Source: Platanthera guangdongensis
Taxonomy: Eukaryota > Streptophyta > Magnoliopsida > Asparagales > Orchidaceae
NCBI GenBank assembly: GCA_039583875.1
Contig: CM077167.1
Span: forward strand, 148,631,010 to 148,695,009
Length of the DNA: 64,000 nt
Direction of reading: 5' to 3'
Shown here: piece after piece, positions 22,681 to 33,097 of the stretch
Position numbering within the stretch: position 1 is the stretch's first letter
How the letters are laid out: each line of letters starts with the position of its first letter
Position numbers and translations under genes: made by a program
Notes under the pieces: generated by a model
Seen by the model: only the letters and a program-made list of their open reading frames with translations
What the model was told of the DNA's origin: nothing
Databases searched by the model: none

Positions 22681-24206
22681 TATAACACCCCCTATCCGTC
22701 GCATAACAAATAACAGTAGGTCCGGACGGGGCCCGACGTCATATACCACAGACAGACCGGGTGGTTACTCAATGGAAACCATCCAACCAATCCAACGTCC
22801 TAAACAGAGCATTCTAGCGGAAGCAGTTTTATAAGTTGCAATTAAAAGAACCCAGCAACAAGCATGAATGTCCACTAACAAGCCAAAAAGGAATGAAGTA
22901 CATACATAAGTACTGGCCTTAAGACCTTACAAATGGTTTACTCATATTACATGTTTTCCATACCACGGCACGCAGGCCGGTCTTACATGAACAAAAGCAA
23001 GTAAACATTCCAATTAGGACTTCGAGGGCCGGCTTCGCAATTTGGGCTTTAGCCCGCTATTGACCGCTTGGTCCAGCAGCACCTGCAAGCAACAAACCAC
23101 CGCACGGTGGCAAACAAAAGCAACGGTCAGCAATGCTGACCAAATTATAACGATCCCGCCCCCAATTCGGGGCGGCGATGCTCCTTCCCTGCAATTTATT
23201 AGCACGACCAAGCAGTATATAAATACATTGCATCACAGGCATTGGCACACACGGCCACACACCCCGTGCACTCAGGGCACATTCTCGGTGAATCGGTCAA
23301 AGTCACGTCAATTTAAGCCATAGATACCCCGGTCCCACCACCGCCACTTTGACGGCCACACTATGAGCATTTTGTCTTCTTGGCATGAGTCACGTCAATT
23401 TAAGTCATAGACCGCCGAAGACCCTCATCTATACCAACGGCTCTAACCGAATGACATAGAACGGGTACGGTTCCGCCTAACCCGTGCTCACATCGCAACG
23501 ATAATTTAAGCCATATGCACGGGTCAAACTTCTCCTGAGGCCCGTTTTCATTACACAAAATCACATAACCCAGTTATGTTCAAGTTGGCTCCCAGGCCAC
23601 CATGTTGGCAAGATCACGCATCCACCCAGTTTTCCGGGTGCACCTTAGGGTTAATCCCCAAGGCTCCCTGTTGCAATCTACCACGTAGAAAACCTGAAAA
23701 ACAAACATTCACACGGAGTCTTATCCGGCCTTTATGCAATGTAACATCACCGATCCAGACTAACATGTCCGGATAGGCTTCACACATCATGCTTATGTCC
23801 ATTCTCGATTACGGACTCGACACAACGGGGACTTTACATATCTACCCGAAGGAATGCCTCCAACTCACCGCAAACTCGCGAGAGCGGGCTTCCTATGCAA
23901 AACAAGGAGAGCTTCACATACTCAAGTAGAGAATCGTTACCCTAGCATTCTTCCTTGGCGCCATGGAAATGTACGCGGATGAAAAGCACCGCAATCTCCT
24001 TGCCTTCATAGATCCGAAGTCGGCTCGCGATTTGGAGCTCTGAAACTCCTCCAACGACTGGATCTAGACTCCTTCCTCTTTTGCTCTCCCCTCTCTCTAA
24101 GATTTACACAGAGAACTACGGCAGCAAAATAAGGGTTTTGAAACCCTTATCTCGGGTATAACCCCTTCGAGATAAAACAAAAAGGGATGCACGGACACGA
24201 TCTAGG
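22681..24206 (-). repeat. E6 3' LTR, left part
   Basis: This aligns base for base with 45567-47106 of the other E6 LTR. Its outer end has decayed from TGATAACACC to TATAACACC. Three copies of an AATTTAAGCCATA motif lie at about 23310, 23397 and 23503. The LTR is interrupted at 24206 by E7 (target copy CTAGG, 24202-24206) and resumes at 40119. Confidence 0.88.
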
Positions 24207-25295
24207 TGAAAGATAATAGTTGTCAACCTAAATCACCTAGAGCGGGGTGAATAGGTGAGTTGTGCATCTTTTACGGAATAAAAAATCTTAGAACACAGCA
24301 CAGATCTATCTACTAAAATATCACAGACGAGATAAGATTTATAGTGGTTCCCCGATCTTGGGTACATCCACTTTCCCTCACCGATCTAGCAATGAACTAG
24401 ACTCGGCTACTCCACTATCTCGGATTGAAAAACAATCCTACCCTTAGAACAATGTTCCTACAATCTCGATCCACAAAACGGATCTACACTCGGAAGATAA
24501 AGCTTCATACAAACTCGGAGATAAAGCTCCTACACTCGGAGAAACTTTCTCCTACAGAAATGGAGTACAAGTACTAACGAAACAGTAATAGTGTCTGGTT
24601 CAGATCTTAAAATGAAACAGGGACTGGAATCTTCTTCTTGGCATTCGGCTTTATCAGAGAAGTTGAAGAATGATTCTCGGCAATAGTAGATCTGAACTCC
24701 TTGCTTCTACGATCGGACAGAAGATCAAAATGCGAAAAACGATCCTGATCTGGAGAGCTTCTTCAGTCTATTTCCTCTGAAGATCGAAACTCTTGCCGGA
24801 GAAGAACATCGGCGGCGGCGGCTTTCGTTCCGTGAAGAGAGAGAGAGGAAATAACGATTATTTTGTAAAACGACGGCTGCAAAACTCAGAGGAATTTTCT
24901 TCTTGAAAGATCTGTTTTCTCATTAGGGTTTGTCGATTAGACAAGACCTTTTATAGGAGTACTAATAACGGTCATAATTGGTTTTAATGACGGACACGTG
25001 GACCAATCATGTCACGGGATTTGAAATTCTGTCAAATCTGGACTTAGAAGAAATTTCAGGGAAAAAGAGGTCATATACACGAGTATGTATAAAACTACTC
25101 GAGTAGGTCAAGGACTACTCGAGTAACCAAAGAGATTTTACTCGGGTATATAATTCATGACTACTCAAGTATGTAGAAGAAAACTACTCGAGTGCATATA
25201 GTCAGCTACTCGAGTACTTTAGAGGATCTACTCGAGTACAAAGAAAAATTTCTCGGGAAGGAGTATAGCTACTCGAGTACAAGTTATACTACTCG
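24207..25295 (-). repeat. E7 LTR, 3' part, with CTACTCGAGTA array
   Basis: The minus strand has a TATA box TATAAAAG (24955-24948) and, upstream of it, about ten CTACTCGAGTA-like motifs at 25085-25295. Typical steps between neighbouring motifs are 20-23 bp, with some longer. The same promoter layout as E4 LTRs is kept but with a different motif. The right edge, where E8 ORF2 homology begins, is uncertain by about 10 bp. Confidence 0.75.
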
Positions 25296-26575
25296 ACTGA
25301 AGCATTCTCCCCCTCAGCAGCAGTTTCTTTGTCAAAATCAGTTTGATCCAGGTTAAGGAAAAGATCTTCCATTGTATATTCTTGTGGAGAATGAGCTGGA
25401 GAAATTCTTGGCTCATCTACCACTGGATCAGATATAATTTGAGCTGAAACAGAAGTGTCCTTCATGACAACATCTGGGAGTTGGCTATCTAGCTGAGGTT
25501 GCTGATTAACATTAACTAATGGATTAGATAAAACAGTATCCACTTTAAGGAAATCTAAAGCATTAAGCTCAGTGATTACCTCAAGGATGATGTTTGTAGC
25601 TTGCTCACTTTCCAGTGGAGTTGGCTCTTCCACTATTATTGACTCCCCCTGGACTGAATCTTGGTGTAAGGGGCTAGCTTGTGGTATCTCCCCCTGCTTC
25701 TCTGCAGCATCTTGTTGAGCTGTAGACTTCTCAGCATTTCCTTCTTCATTCTCATCAGGTGTGAAGACAACTTACTCTTCACTACCAGAGCTGCTAGTGG
25801 AAACCTGAGCCACTGAGGCAGTTTTCTTCTTCTTCTTGTGTGGGGTTTCTTTCTTAGGAGTAGGTATCTCTTTTGTCAAAACTCTGTCCCATCTTGAGAA
25901 GATTCTCATGTCCATTCTTCTCATGTGGTTGATTTTACTGCCAGCAGCTTGACTCATAACTTCTGGTATAATACCAGTAAGGTATAGACTTAAGATCCTG
26001 CCCAAGTTGGGCTTCTTTAGGCTTTCCTTAATCTTCTCAAAGATCACTACAGACCAGTCAATTTTCAGAGTGAAGATTATCCTTGTCATAATACTAAACA
26101 TATGGGCTGATACCCTATCATGCCCTCCAGGCTTACTTAAGATTACCTTGCCAACAATTTCAGAAAGGAATTTCCCCTGGCTGTTCATGCCCTTTCTATT
26201 AAACACTGATCCAATTTTCATTTTAGAATCCAGACCACACCATGCCAATGTATCTCTGGTTCTAGAAGCAGTAACCTCTTCTTCTTCCTTAGTTCTTGGT
26301 AACTGAAGGACTTTCCTCAAACTTTTTGGTGAAACCTTAACTTTTTCTCCATGAACCCTGGACTTGATCTTGAATCCAGATTCGTCTACTTCAGCTTCAT
26401 TTAGAAATTCCAGTACTTCCTTCTTCCAGATCTTTGTGGGTTCTGAAACAAGAAATTCCAACCCCGAGTCTGCAACTAGGGTTATCACATTCTTGATTTC
26501 TGGGTCTGCATCACCAAATGCGTCGCGCACCAGTTCATAGCCTTCATTGATGTTCTCCTCGAGCTTAGGCGCCAT
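25289..26575 (-). pseudogene. E8 ORF2 (extra ORF), truncated
   Basis: ATG at 26575 opens MAPKLEENINEGYELVRDAF, nearly identical to E4 ORF2. The frame is open except for TAA at 25774-25772, where E4 has CAG. Similarity to E4 stops after TDFDKETAAEGE (about 25300), and the final residues plus stop come from E7 LTR sequence. About 430 codons remain of a protein that should exceed 700. Having two nearly alike N-terminal halves suggests this part was under constraint until recently. Function unknown. Confidence 0.8.
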
Positions 26576-26589
26576 TAGGGTTTGAAGAA

Positions 26590-27060
26590 TTGGAACTGAG
26601 AGAAGAGAGGTGTCGACACACAAGTTTGGTCTCGAAACTTTTGAAAGCGTGTCGACAAACAAAGGCAAAATCCTATTTATACCTTTCTAAGTTTGAAGAT
26701 GAAAAGGCGGGTCAGCTAACTTAAATTGTGTCGACACTGTCGATAAGTGTCGACACTGACTTATAATGTCTCGACACATATGTGTCGACACAAGTTTAGT
26801 CAACAGATATATGTGTCGACACTTGTTTATGTGTCGACACCACATAACTCGACATTTAGTCGAGACTTTACTTAGATAATTCTGAGTAAAGCCTAAGTGT
26901 CGACACCACCTTGGATGTGTCGACACCTACTTGACATGTGTCGACACAAATTTTCTGAAGTGTCGACACCACTTTCTAGATGTGTCGACACCTTTTCCCT
27001 GAAGTGTCGACACCACTTTTCTGTGTCGACACAGATATCTCTGTGTGTCGACACCTTTTT
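26590..27060 (-). repeat. GTGTCGACAC palindrome array before E8 ORF2
   Basis: About 15 GTGTCGACAC or close variants lie between pol and ORF2, the same place as 11366-11720 in E4. Several right-hand copies are spaced about 19-25 bp. This positional conservation outside the LTR argues against random spread of the motif. Confidence 0.82.
26672..26681 (-). promoter_or_regulatory. TATA box of the proposed E8 ORF2 promoter
   Basis: TATAAATAGG on the minus strand lies 106 bp before the ORF2 ATG (26575). Position and leader match E4 (108 bp). Confidence 0.6.
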
Positions 27061-27080
27061 ACTTAGCCATTACTATAAAC

Positions 27081-30000
27081 TTATTCTAAGTTTATCATTC
27101 CTAGTTCAATTTTAAACCGATTGAACTTAGTTTCTTCTAAGGGCTTAGTATACATATCAGCTAGTTGATTATCTGTTTTAACATATTCCAGTAAAATATC
27201 TTCTTTCTCTACATGCTCCCTAAGAAAATGATATTTTATTTCAATATGTTTAGTTCTACTATGGGAAACAGGATTATGAGCAATTGATATAACACTTGTA
27301 GAATCACAAAAGAGTGGAGTTCTACTTACCTGAAATCCATAATCCTCAAGCTGATGTTGTATCCATAGAAGTTGAGCACAGTAACTTCCTGCAGCCACAT
27401 ATTCTGATTCTGCAGTAGAGATAGCCACACTTGTTTGCTTTTTGCTACTCCATGAAATCAGTCTTCCACCTAGGAATTGACAGGTTCCAGTTGTACTTTT
27501 CTGTCTTCTTTGCATCCTGCAAAGTCTGCATCTGAATAACCTGTTAGTTCAAAATCCCCATTCCTAGGGTACCAGAGGCCTAGATAAGGAGTGCCCTTTA
27601 GATATCTCAATATTCTTTTGACTGCTGTCAAATGAGACTCTTTAGGGCATGCTTGATACCTTGCACAGACACATGTAGCATACATGATATCTGGTCTACT
27701 TGCAGTCAAATATAATAGGGAGCCAACTATCCCTCTATACAAAGACTCATCTACAGGTTTCCCTGCATCATCCTTTCTAAGAGACATACTTGACCCCATA
27801 AGAGTCTTCATGGTACTGGATGAATCCATACCATACTTCCTTATGAGTTCTAGGGTGAACTTAGACTGGCATATGGATAAACCATTCTCAGTCTATCTTA
27901 CTTGGAGACCCAAGAAGAACTTAAGCTCTCCCATACTACTCATCTCAAATTGTCCTTGCATTAGTTTTGCAAACTTTTTGCAAAGACTACTTTCAGTAGA
28001 CCCAAATATTATGTCATCTACCTATATTTGGACTAGTATTACTTTGCCTCTGGATTCCCTAAGGAATAGAGTCTTGTCTATTTTCCCCCTTGTGAACTTA
28101 TTCTCAATGAGGAAACTAGACAGGGTTTCATACCAAGCTCTAGGAGCTTGCTTTAACCCATACAATGCTTTCCTAAGTCTATAAACATGATTAGGTAGAG
28201 TTGAATCAACAAAACCTGATGGTTGTTCCACATAGTCTTCCTCTTTTAGATTACCATTTAGAAATGCTGACTTGACATCCATTTGGTAAACTTTAAATCC
28301 TTGAAAGGTTGCATAGGCCAGGAACATCCTTATGGCTTCCAGTCTGGCTACTGGAGCAAAGGTTTGATCAAAATCAATACCTTCTTCCTGCCTATATCCT
28401 TTAGCAACCAATCTTGCTTTGTTCTTAATGATGACTTCATGTTCATCCATCTTGTTCCTATAGATCCACTTGGTCCCAATTATGTTGTGGTCTTTAGGTT
28501 TAGGAACAAGCTCCCAGACCTTGCACCTCTTGAACTGATTCAGCTCTTCTTGCATTGCCTCAATCCAATGAGGGTCTAGGATGGCTTCTTCAAACTTCTT
28601 TGGTTCAACTTGGGATAGGAAACTGGAGTAGATTGTTGCATTCAGATTTCTGCTCCTTGTTTGTACCCCTTGTCTTGGATCACCAATAATTTGTTCTGCT
28701 GGATGATCTCTAAGATGCCTATTTGCTGGAGGCATCCTGGCTTCAGGTTGAACTTCTTCAACTTCTTCATCTTACTGTACTCCTTGTACTTCTTCTGCAT
28801 TAGGTACATGTAGTACTCCCCCTGGACAGCAGCCACTATCTTCTACTTGCTGCCTTGCAGTAGGTTCTTCTTCTATAGTGAGCTTGTCCATCTTCTTTGT
28901 TATACCTGTGGAGCTGCATACACTACTAGACAACTCATTGTCAATAAGTCTAGTTTCATCAAATACTACATGTACAGATTCCTCTACAACTTGAGTAGAC
29001 AAGTTGTAGACTCTATAAGCCTTACTGTTGTTGTTGTACCCAACAAAAATTCCCTCTTGGGACTTGGCAGCAAACTTAGTCAAGTAAGACTTTCCATTGT
29101 TAAGTATAAAGCACTTACAACCAAAGATCCTGAGGTAGGATAGGTTTGGTTTTCTGCCTTTCACAACCTCATAGGGGGTCTTGTTGAGGCTTTTAGTAAT
29201 GGTAGCCCTATTAATAACATGGCATGCAGTATTGACTGCTTTAGCCCACAAATATTCTGGTAGTGATGTATCACTTAATAGGGTCCTACCAGCCTCAATC
29301 AAGGTTCTATTCTTTCTCTCAGCAATGCCATTTTGCTGAGGTGGCCTTGGTGAAGAAAACTCTTAAAATATCCAAAATTCTTCACATAGTTTTGTCATGC
29401 TATCAGACTGAAATTCAGTACCATGGTCACTTCTTATCTTGACCACTGTACTGTCTAGTTCATTCTGAATTTGTTAGACAAAGCTATAGAAGACACTAGG
29501 TGTTTCAGATTTCTGTCTAAGGAAGAACACCCAGGAAAACCTTGAGTAGTCATCTACAACTACAAAGGTATAGACCTTCCTACCTAGACTGTGAACTGGC
29601 ATTGGACCAAAGAGATCCATATGCAAGAGGTATAAACACCTCACAACATCTTTGTTTTCAATGCTTCTAAAGGTGGATCTAGTCTGCTTGCCCTTTTGAC
29701 AAGCTGAGCAAATACCATCTTTAATACACTTAACTTGAGGACCATTCCTCACTAACTCTTTGCTAAAGAGTTTACCAATTGTCTTGTAGTTTAGATGGGC
29801 TAGCCTCTTGTGCCATTTGACACAATGAGAGACTGTCTCATCAGCTACAAGACACACTGGAGAACCATTGTTCTCAACCATAATGTCTAAGCAATAGACA
29901 TTCCTTTTTCTATAACCAGTCAAAATGATCTCTTGATCATTTGACCTCCTGATATGACAACCATCTTTCACAAATGAGATGTCATATCCTACATCACTCA

Positions 30001-30253
30001 ATTGACTTATACTAATAAGGTTATGTTTCAAACCTTTAACATAGGCCACTTGAGTAATTGTAATAAAGGAGTTAGATATGTTACCAAAACCCTTGATGAT
30101 TACTTTTTCAGAACCACCAAAGGTGACTTTTGGACCATCCTTGATGGGTGTGTAGTCCTTTAGTAAACCCCTTGTTCCACTCATATGTCTGGAACATCCA
30201 CTGTCCAAGTACCATATTGGGGCATGTCCACTTGGACTCACCTGCAAAACAGA
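27081..30253 (-). pseudogene. pol: E8 pol: protease, integrase, RT, RNase H (decayed)
   Basis: Reading follows the gag-end TAA at 30256-30254. Protease WYLDSGCSRHMSG, an intact integrase finger (ICSACQKGKQ), and the usual Copia RT/RNase H follow, closing with MINLE before the stop at 27081. Breaks include TAA at 29476-29474, TAA near 29366, a stop at about 28772, a TAG replacing the Tyr of the YVDD active site (28024-28022), TAG near 27890, and a frameshift near 27490-27515. Most stops are explained by single C/T or G/A changes. Confidence 0.88.
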
Positions 30254-31406
30254 TTAGTGAACCTTAGAACCCAAAGAATTCTTGGGTCCTTGGTACTGGT
30301 TAGTTTGCTTCCTAACAAAGCTACCTGCAGGTTTTCCAACAGGCAGTTTGCTACTCACTTTGGCACTAGCATTGTGCCAACAGTCCATTGCAAAGTGGCC
30401 TACCTTGCCACAGCACCAACACTCAAACTTATTGTACCTTTACTTAGGTACTGTCTTTGCTGTTTTATCTACAGCTGACTTGTTGAGAGTTGGGGCTTTG
30501 CCCTTGGACTTGGACTTGGACTGAACAGTCCTAGCAGGTTTTGAAAACCCCAGTCCAGCTTTACCTTTTTGATGAATAAATTCATCAATTAAGGGTAGAA
30601 CAGACTTTGGTTTTGAAAACCTAGCAACTAAGTCTTTCTCCTTCTGAAGACTAATCTCTAGACTCTTAATTTGATCATTCTTAAATGATATAGTCCTCAT
30701 CTGAATCACAGTTATGTGCTTCAGTCTGGCTATCTCATTTAGCTTTTGATCAAACATCTCATAATCAGTTGCAGCCATTTTCAGACTTGCAATCTCCTTA
30801 GCTTGACTCTTGTCCAAGGATTTGCATTTCTTAAATGCTTGCAACAGAACTTTATTTTCATCTATCAACTGATGAATATCCTCTTCAGACTCAGATACAC
30901 TCTCATCATTTGATGATGATGAATCTGTTTCTGAACTAGCACAAGAAATTGAACTTAAAGAACAATGTAGTACCTTACTAGATCCTGGCTGCTCCAGGAT
31001 TTTGTCACTTTTTGTCAATGTCATTAGCCCTTGGCACTGACTGTCCTCTTGTTCATATATAGAGTTCATAATCTGGATGAACTCTTCTTCCTCCTCCTCA
31101 GCAAACAGTCCTATATATGCCTCAGCATCTGACTCAGTTTCTGATGAGGAAATGTCTGACAGGCTCTTATCCTTTTTGGCAACAAATGACTTTTCCTTCT
31201 TGCCCTTGAATGGAGTCTTTTTCTTATCACTAGACTCCTTCCTTTTTTCTGGACAATCTGCAACAACATGTCCTTGTCTATTACAGCAATAGTATACAAT
31301 TTTTGATAGTGTTGCTTTGCTAGACTTGGACTTTTTCCTGTCTTTCTTTGAAGACTTTTTATTCTGATAATAGTCTTCTTTTCCCTGTGAAGTAGATGAC
31401 CTTGTC
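30254..31406 (-). pseudogene. gag: E8 gag, C-terminal part (left of E9)
   Basis: This continues the E8 gag from the E9 insertion: first zinc knuckle YYCCNRQGHVVADC (about 31300-31255; the first Cys of the finger is Tyr-flanked as in E4), then a Lys- and Glu-rich linker and coiled-coil part (31069-30440). A TAA at 30442-30440 replaces the CAA seen in E4. The second knuckle is CWCCGKVGHFAMDC. The last codon is a TAA at 30256-30254, the same place as in E4. Confidence 0.85.
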
Positions 31407-33019
31407 TGTTGAAATTTGTGAAGTGGAAGTGGGTGACGGGACAGGCCGCGCGGCCTGTGGCGGACAGCCTGGGCGGACTGGGCGGACTGAGGTTTGCGGC
31501 CTGGTGAGAAGTCTGGTGGAAGCCGGCTGTGTTCTGAGCGGGTTGTTGCATGGAGTCCGCGGTTTGGTGCGGCCTGGTATCTGCGGATAGAGAGGCTTGC
31601 GGACTGGTGCTTTGCTCAGTGGTCGCGGGTGCAAGCTTGTGCTGAAAGGCGGGTTGGCTTTTGTCCGCGGGAAGGTTGCGGACTGATGTGTCCGCGGTAT
31701 TGGCTGTTGCGGACTAAGCTTAGAGCTTGGCTGAGGCCTTGTCGAGCTCTGGTGGCACAGCAGGGAGTTGCTATGGAGATCGTTGTGGCGGCCTGGTTTT
31801 GGAGTCTGGGATTGATCGCTGTGATAGGGCAGGAGTACGAGGTGCTCGCGGACTGTGGCGGTCTGCGCTGTGGTGTTTTGGCGGACTGAAGTTTTGCGTC
31901 CGCCAAGCTCGCATTAGCCCCTTATGGTTTTGAGCTTGGTCACACTTGGTGCCAAGTTCAGTGTGTCCTCCGTATCCGCCGAGTCCGCTGTGACCGGGCG
32001 GTCTGTCTTCAGCTGCCTTTGGTCGTGGACTTGTGGCGGATTGAGGTGTGTGTCTTGCGGACTGCCTCGGGTTGGTGCGGACAGCCATTGAAGGGGGTTT
32101 GCTGTCCTAATGCGGTTGGAGCTTTGCGGCCTGATGCCTTGTCCGCGTAGCTTAGGCGGACTGGAGAGGGTTCGCCAATGTATGCCTAGCTCCTGGCGGT
32201 TTTCCTTGGTATCCGGCTAAGTCCATGCAGACTCGGCGGACGGTGTTTTTGCTATCGCGCGGGCTGGGGTGGTGACGCTATCTCTAGGGCGGTGACCACA
32301 CTCCTCACCTCACCTATAAATAGGACCCCCTGGCACATCTACAGTAACTTGAGTGAACAGTAAGTTGGGGTGTGCGAAGTGCTGCGGTCTGTGTTTGCCA
32401 GTCCGCACGGTTTGTTTCAGGCTGACGGTTTGCTGTGTGCAGGTCGCGCGGATAGCTTCAAGGAGCCAGGAGTTTGGCTTTGACTTCGGTCAAGTGCTTG
32501 GAAGTGTGCGGTCTCTGCGGACTCAGCAGGAGGTCGCTCTCCGGCTTGTCAGTTCTGTTTCATCTTTGCCAGCTTCAATAACCTGTCCGCCGACTTCAGG
32601 CGGGTAGGGGTGTTCCTCAGTTCAAGTTCAGCAGGAGGCGAATAACGGTGTGTCCGCGCGGCCTCGCGGCTTCGGCGGACTCCGTGGTATTCGGCGGATT
32701 GCAGCATAGTTCGGGCGGCTTCGGCGACCTCGGCGACCTCGCGGTCTCGGCGGACTCGGGTGCTGTCCGCCCGGCTTGTTTTTTGGTGCTTCTGTTTTTT
32801 CAGCTGTTATACTAGCGAAATCATGTCTCGCTATGTATGCCTCGCATTGTAAAGAAGTGAATGAAGAATAGACCTGCTTGTGCTTCCATTGTTTGTTGTG
32901 ATTTACCTCTGTACCTCTAGTCCTTGGTTTCCGCTGGTTCAACGTGCGAACTGGGTAGTTCCGAAGATATTAATTTGGCGTTTGGGCTATCTTGCTGACC
33001 ACGTTGAGAAAATTTAACA
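31407..33019 (+). repeat. 5' LTR of E9
   Basis: TGTTGAAATTTGTGAAG to AAAATTTAACA. It is GC-rich with many GCGGACT/GTCCGC words. TATA box TATAAATA at 32315-32322. Several GC-rich open frames on both strands are by-products of composition and not genes. Confidence 0.93.
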
Positions 33020-33032
33020 TGGTATCAGAGGG
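33020..33032 (+). other. Primer binding site of E9 (initiator Met tRNA)
   Basis: TGGTATCAGAGGG directly follows the 5' LTR with no spacer. The first 11 bases match the iMet site. Confidence 0.9.
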
Positions 33033-33097
33033 AGGTTTCTGAGGTTGCTGAGGTTCAGTTGCGTGAGCGGAAGTCAGCCAGTGTTGTTACTCTGTGA

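Noticed and set aside
31396..32942. Open frames in the E9 LTRs (for example 31494-31889 and the minus-strand 35114-36043)
   Set aside because: They are GC-rich frames in non-coding LTR sequence, duplicated only because the LTR is duplicated; the long minus one overlaps the end of the real ORF.
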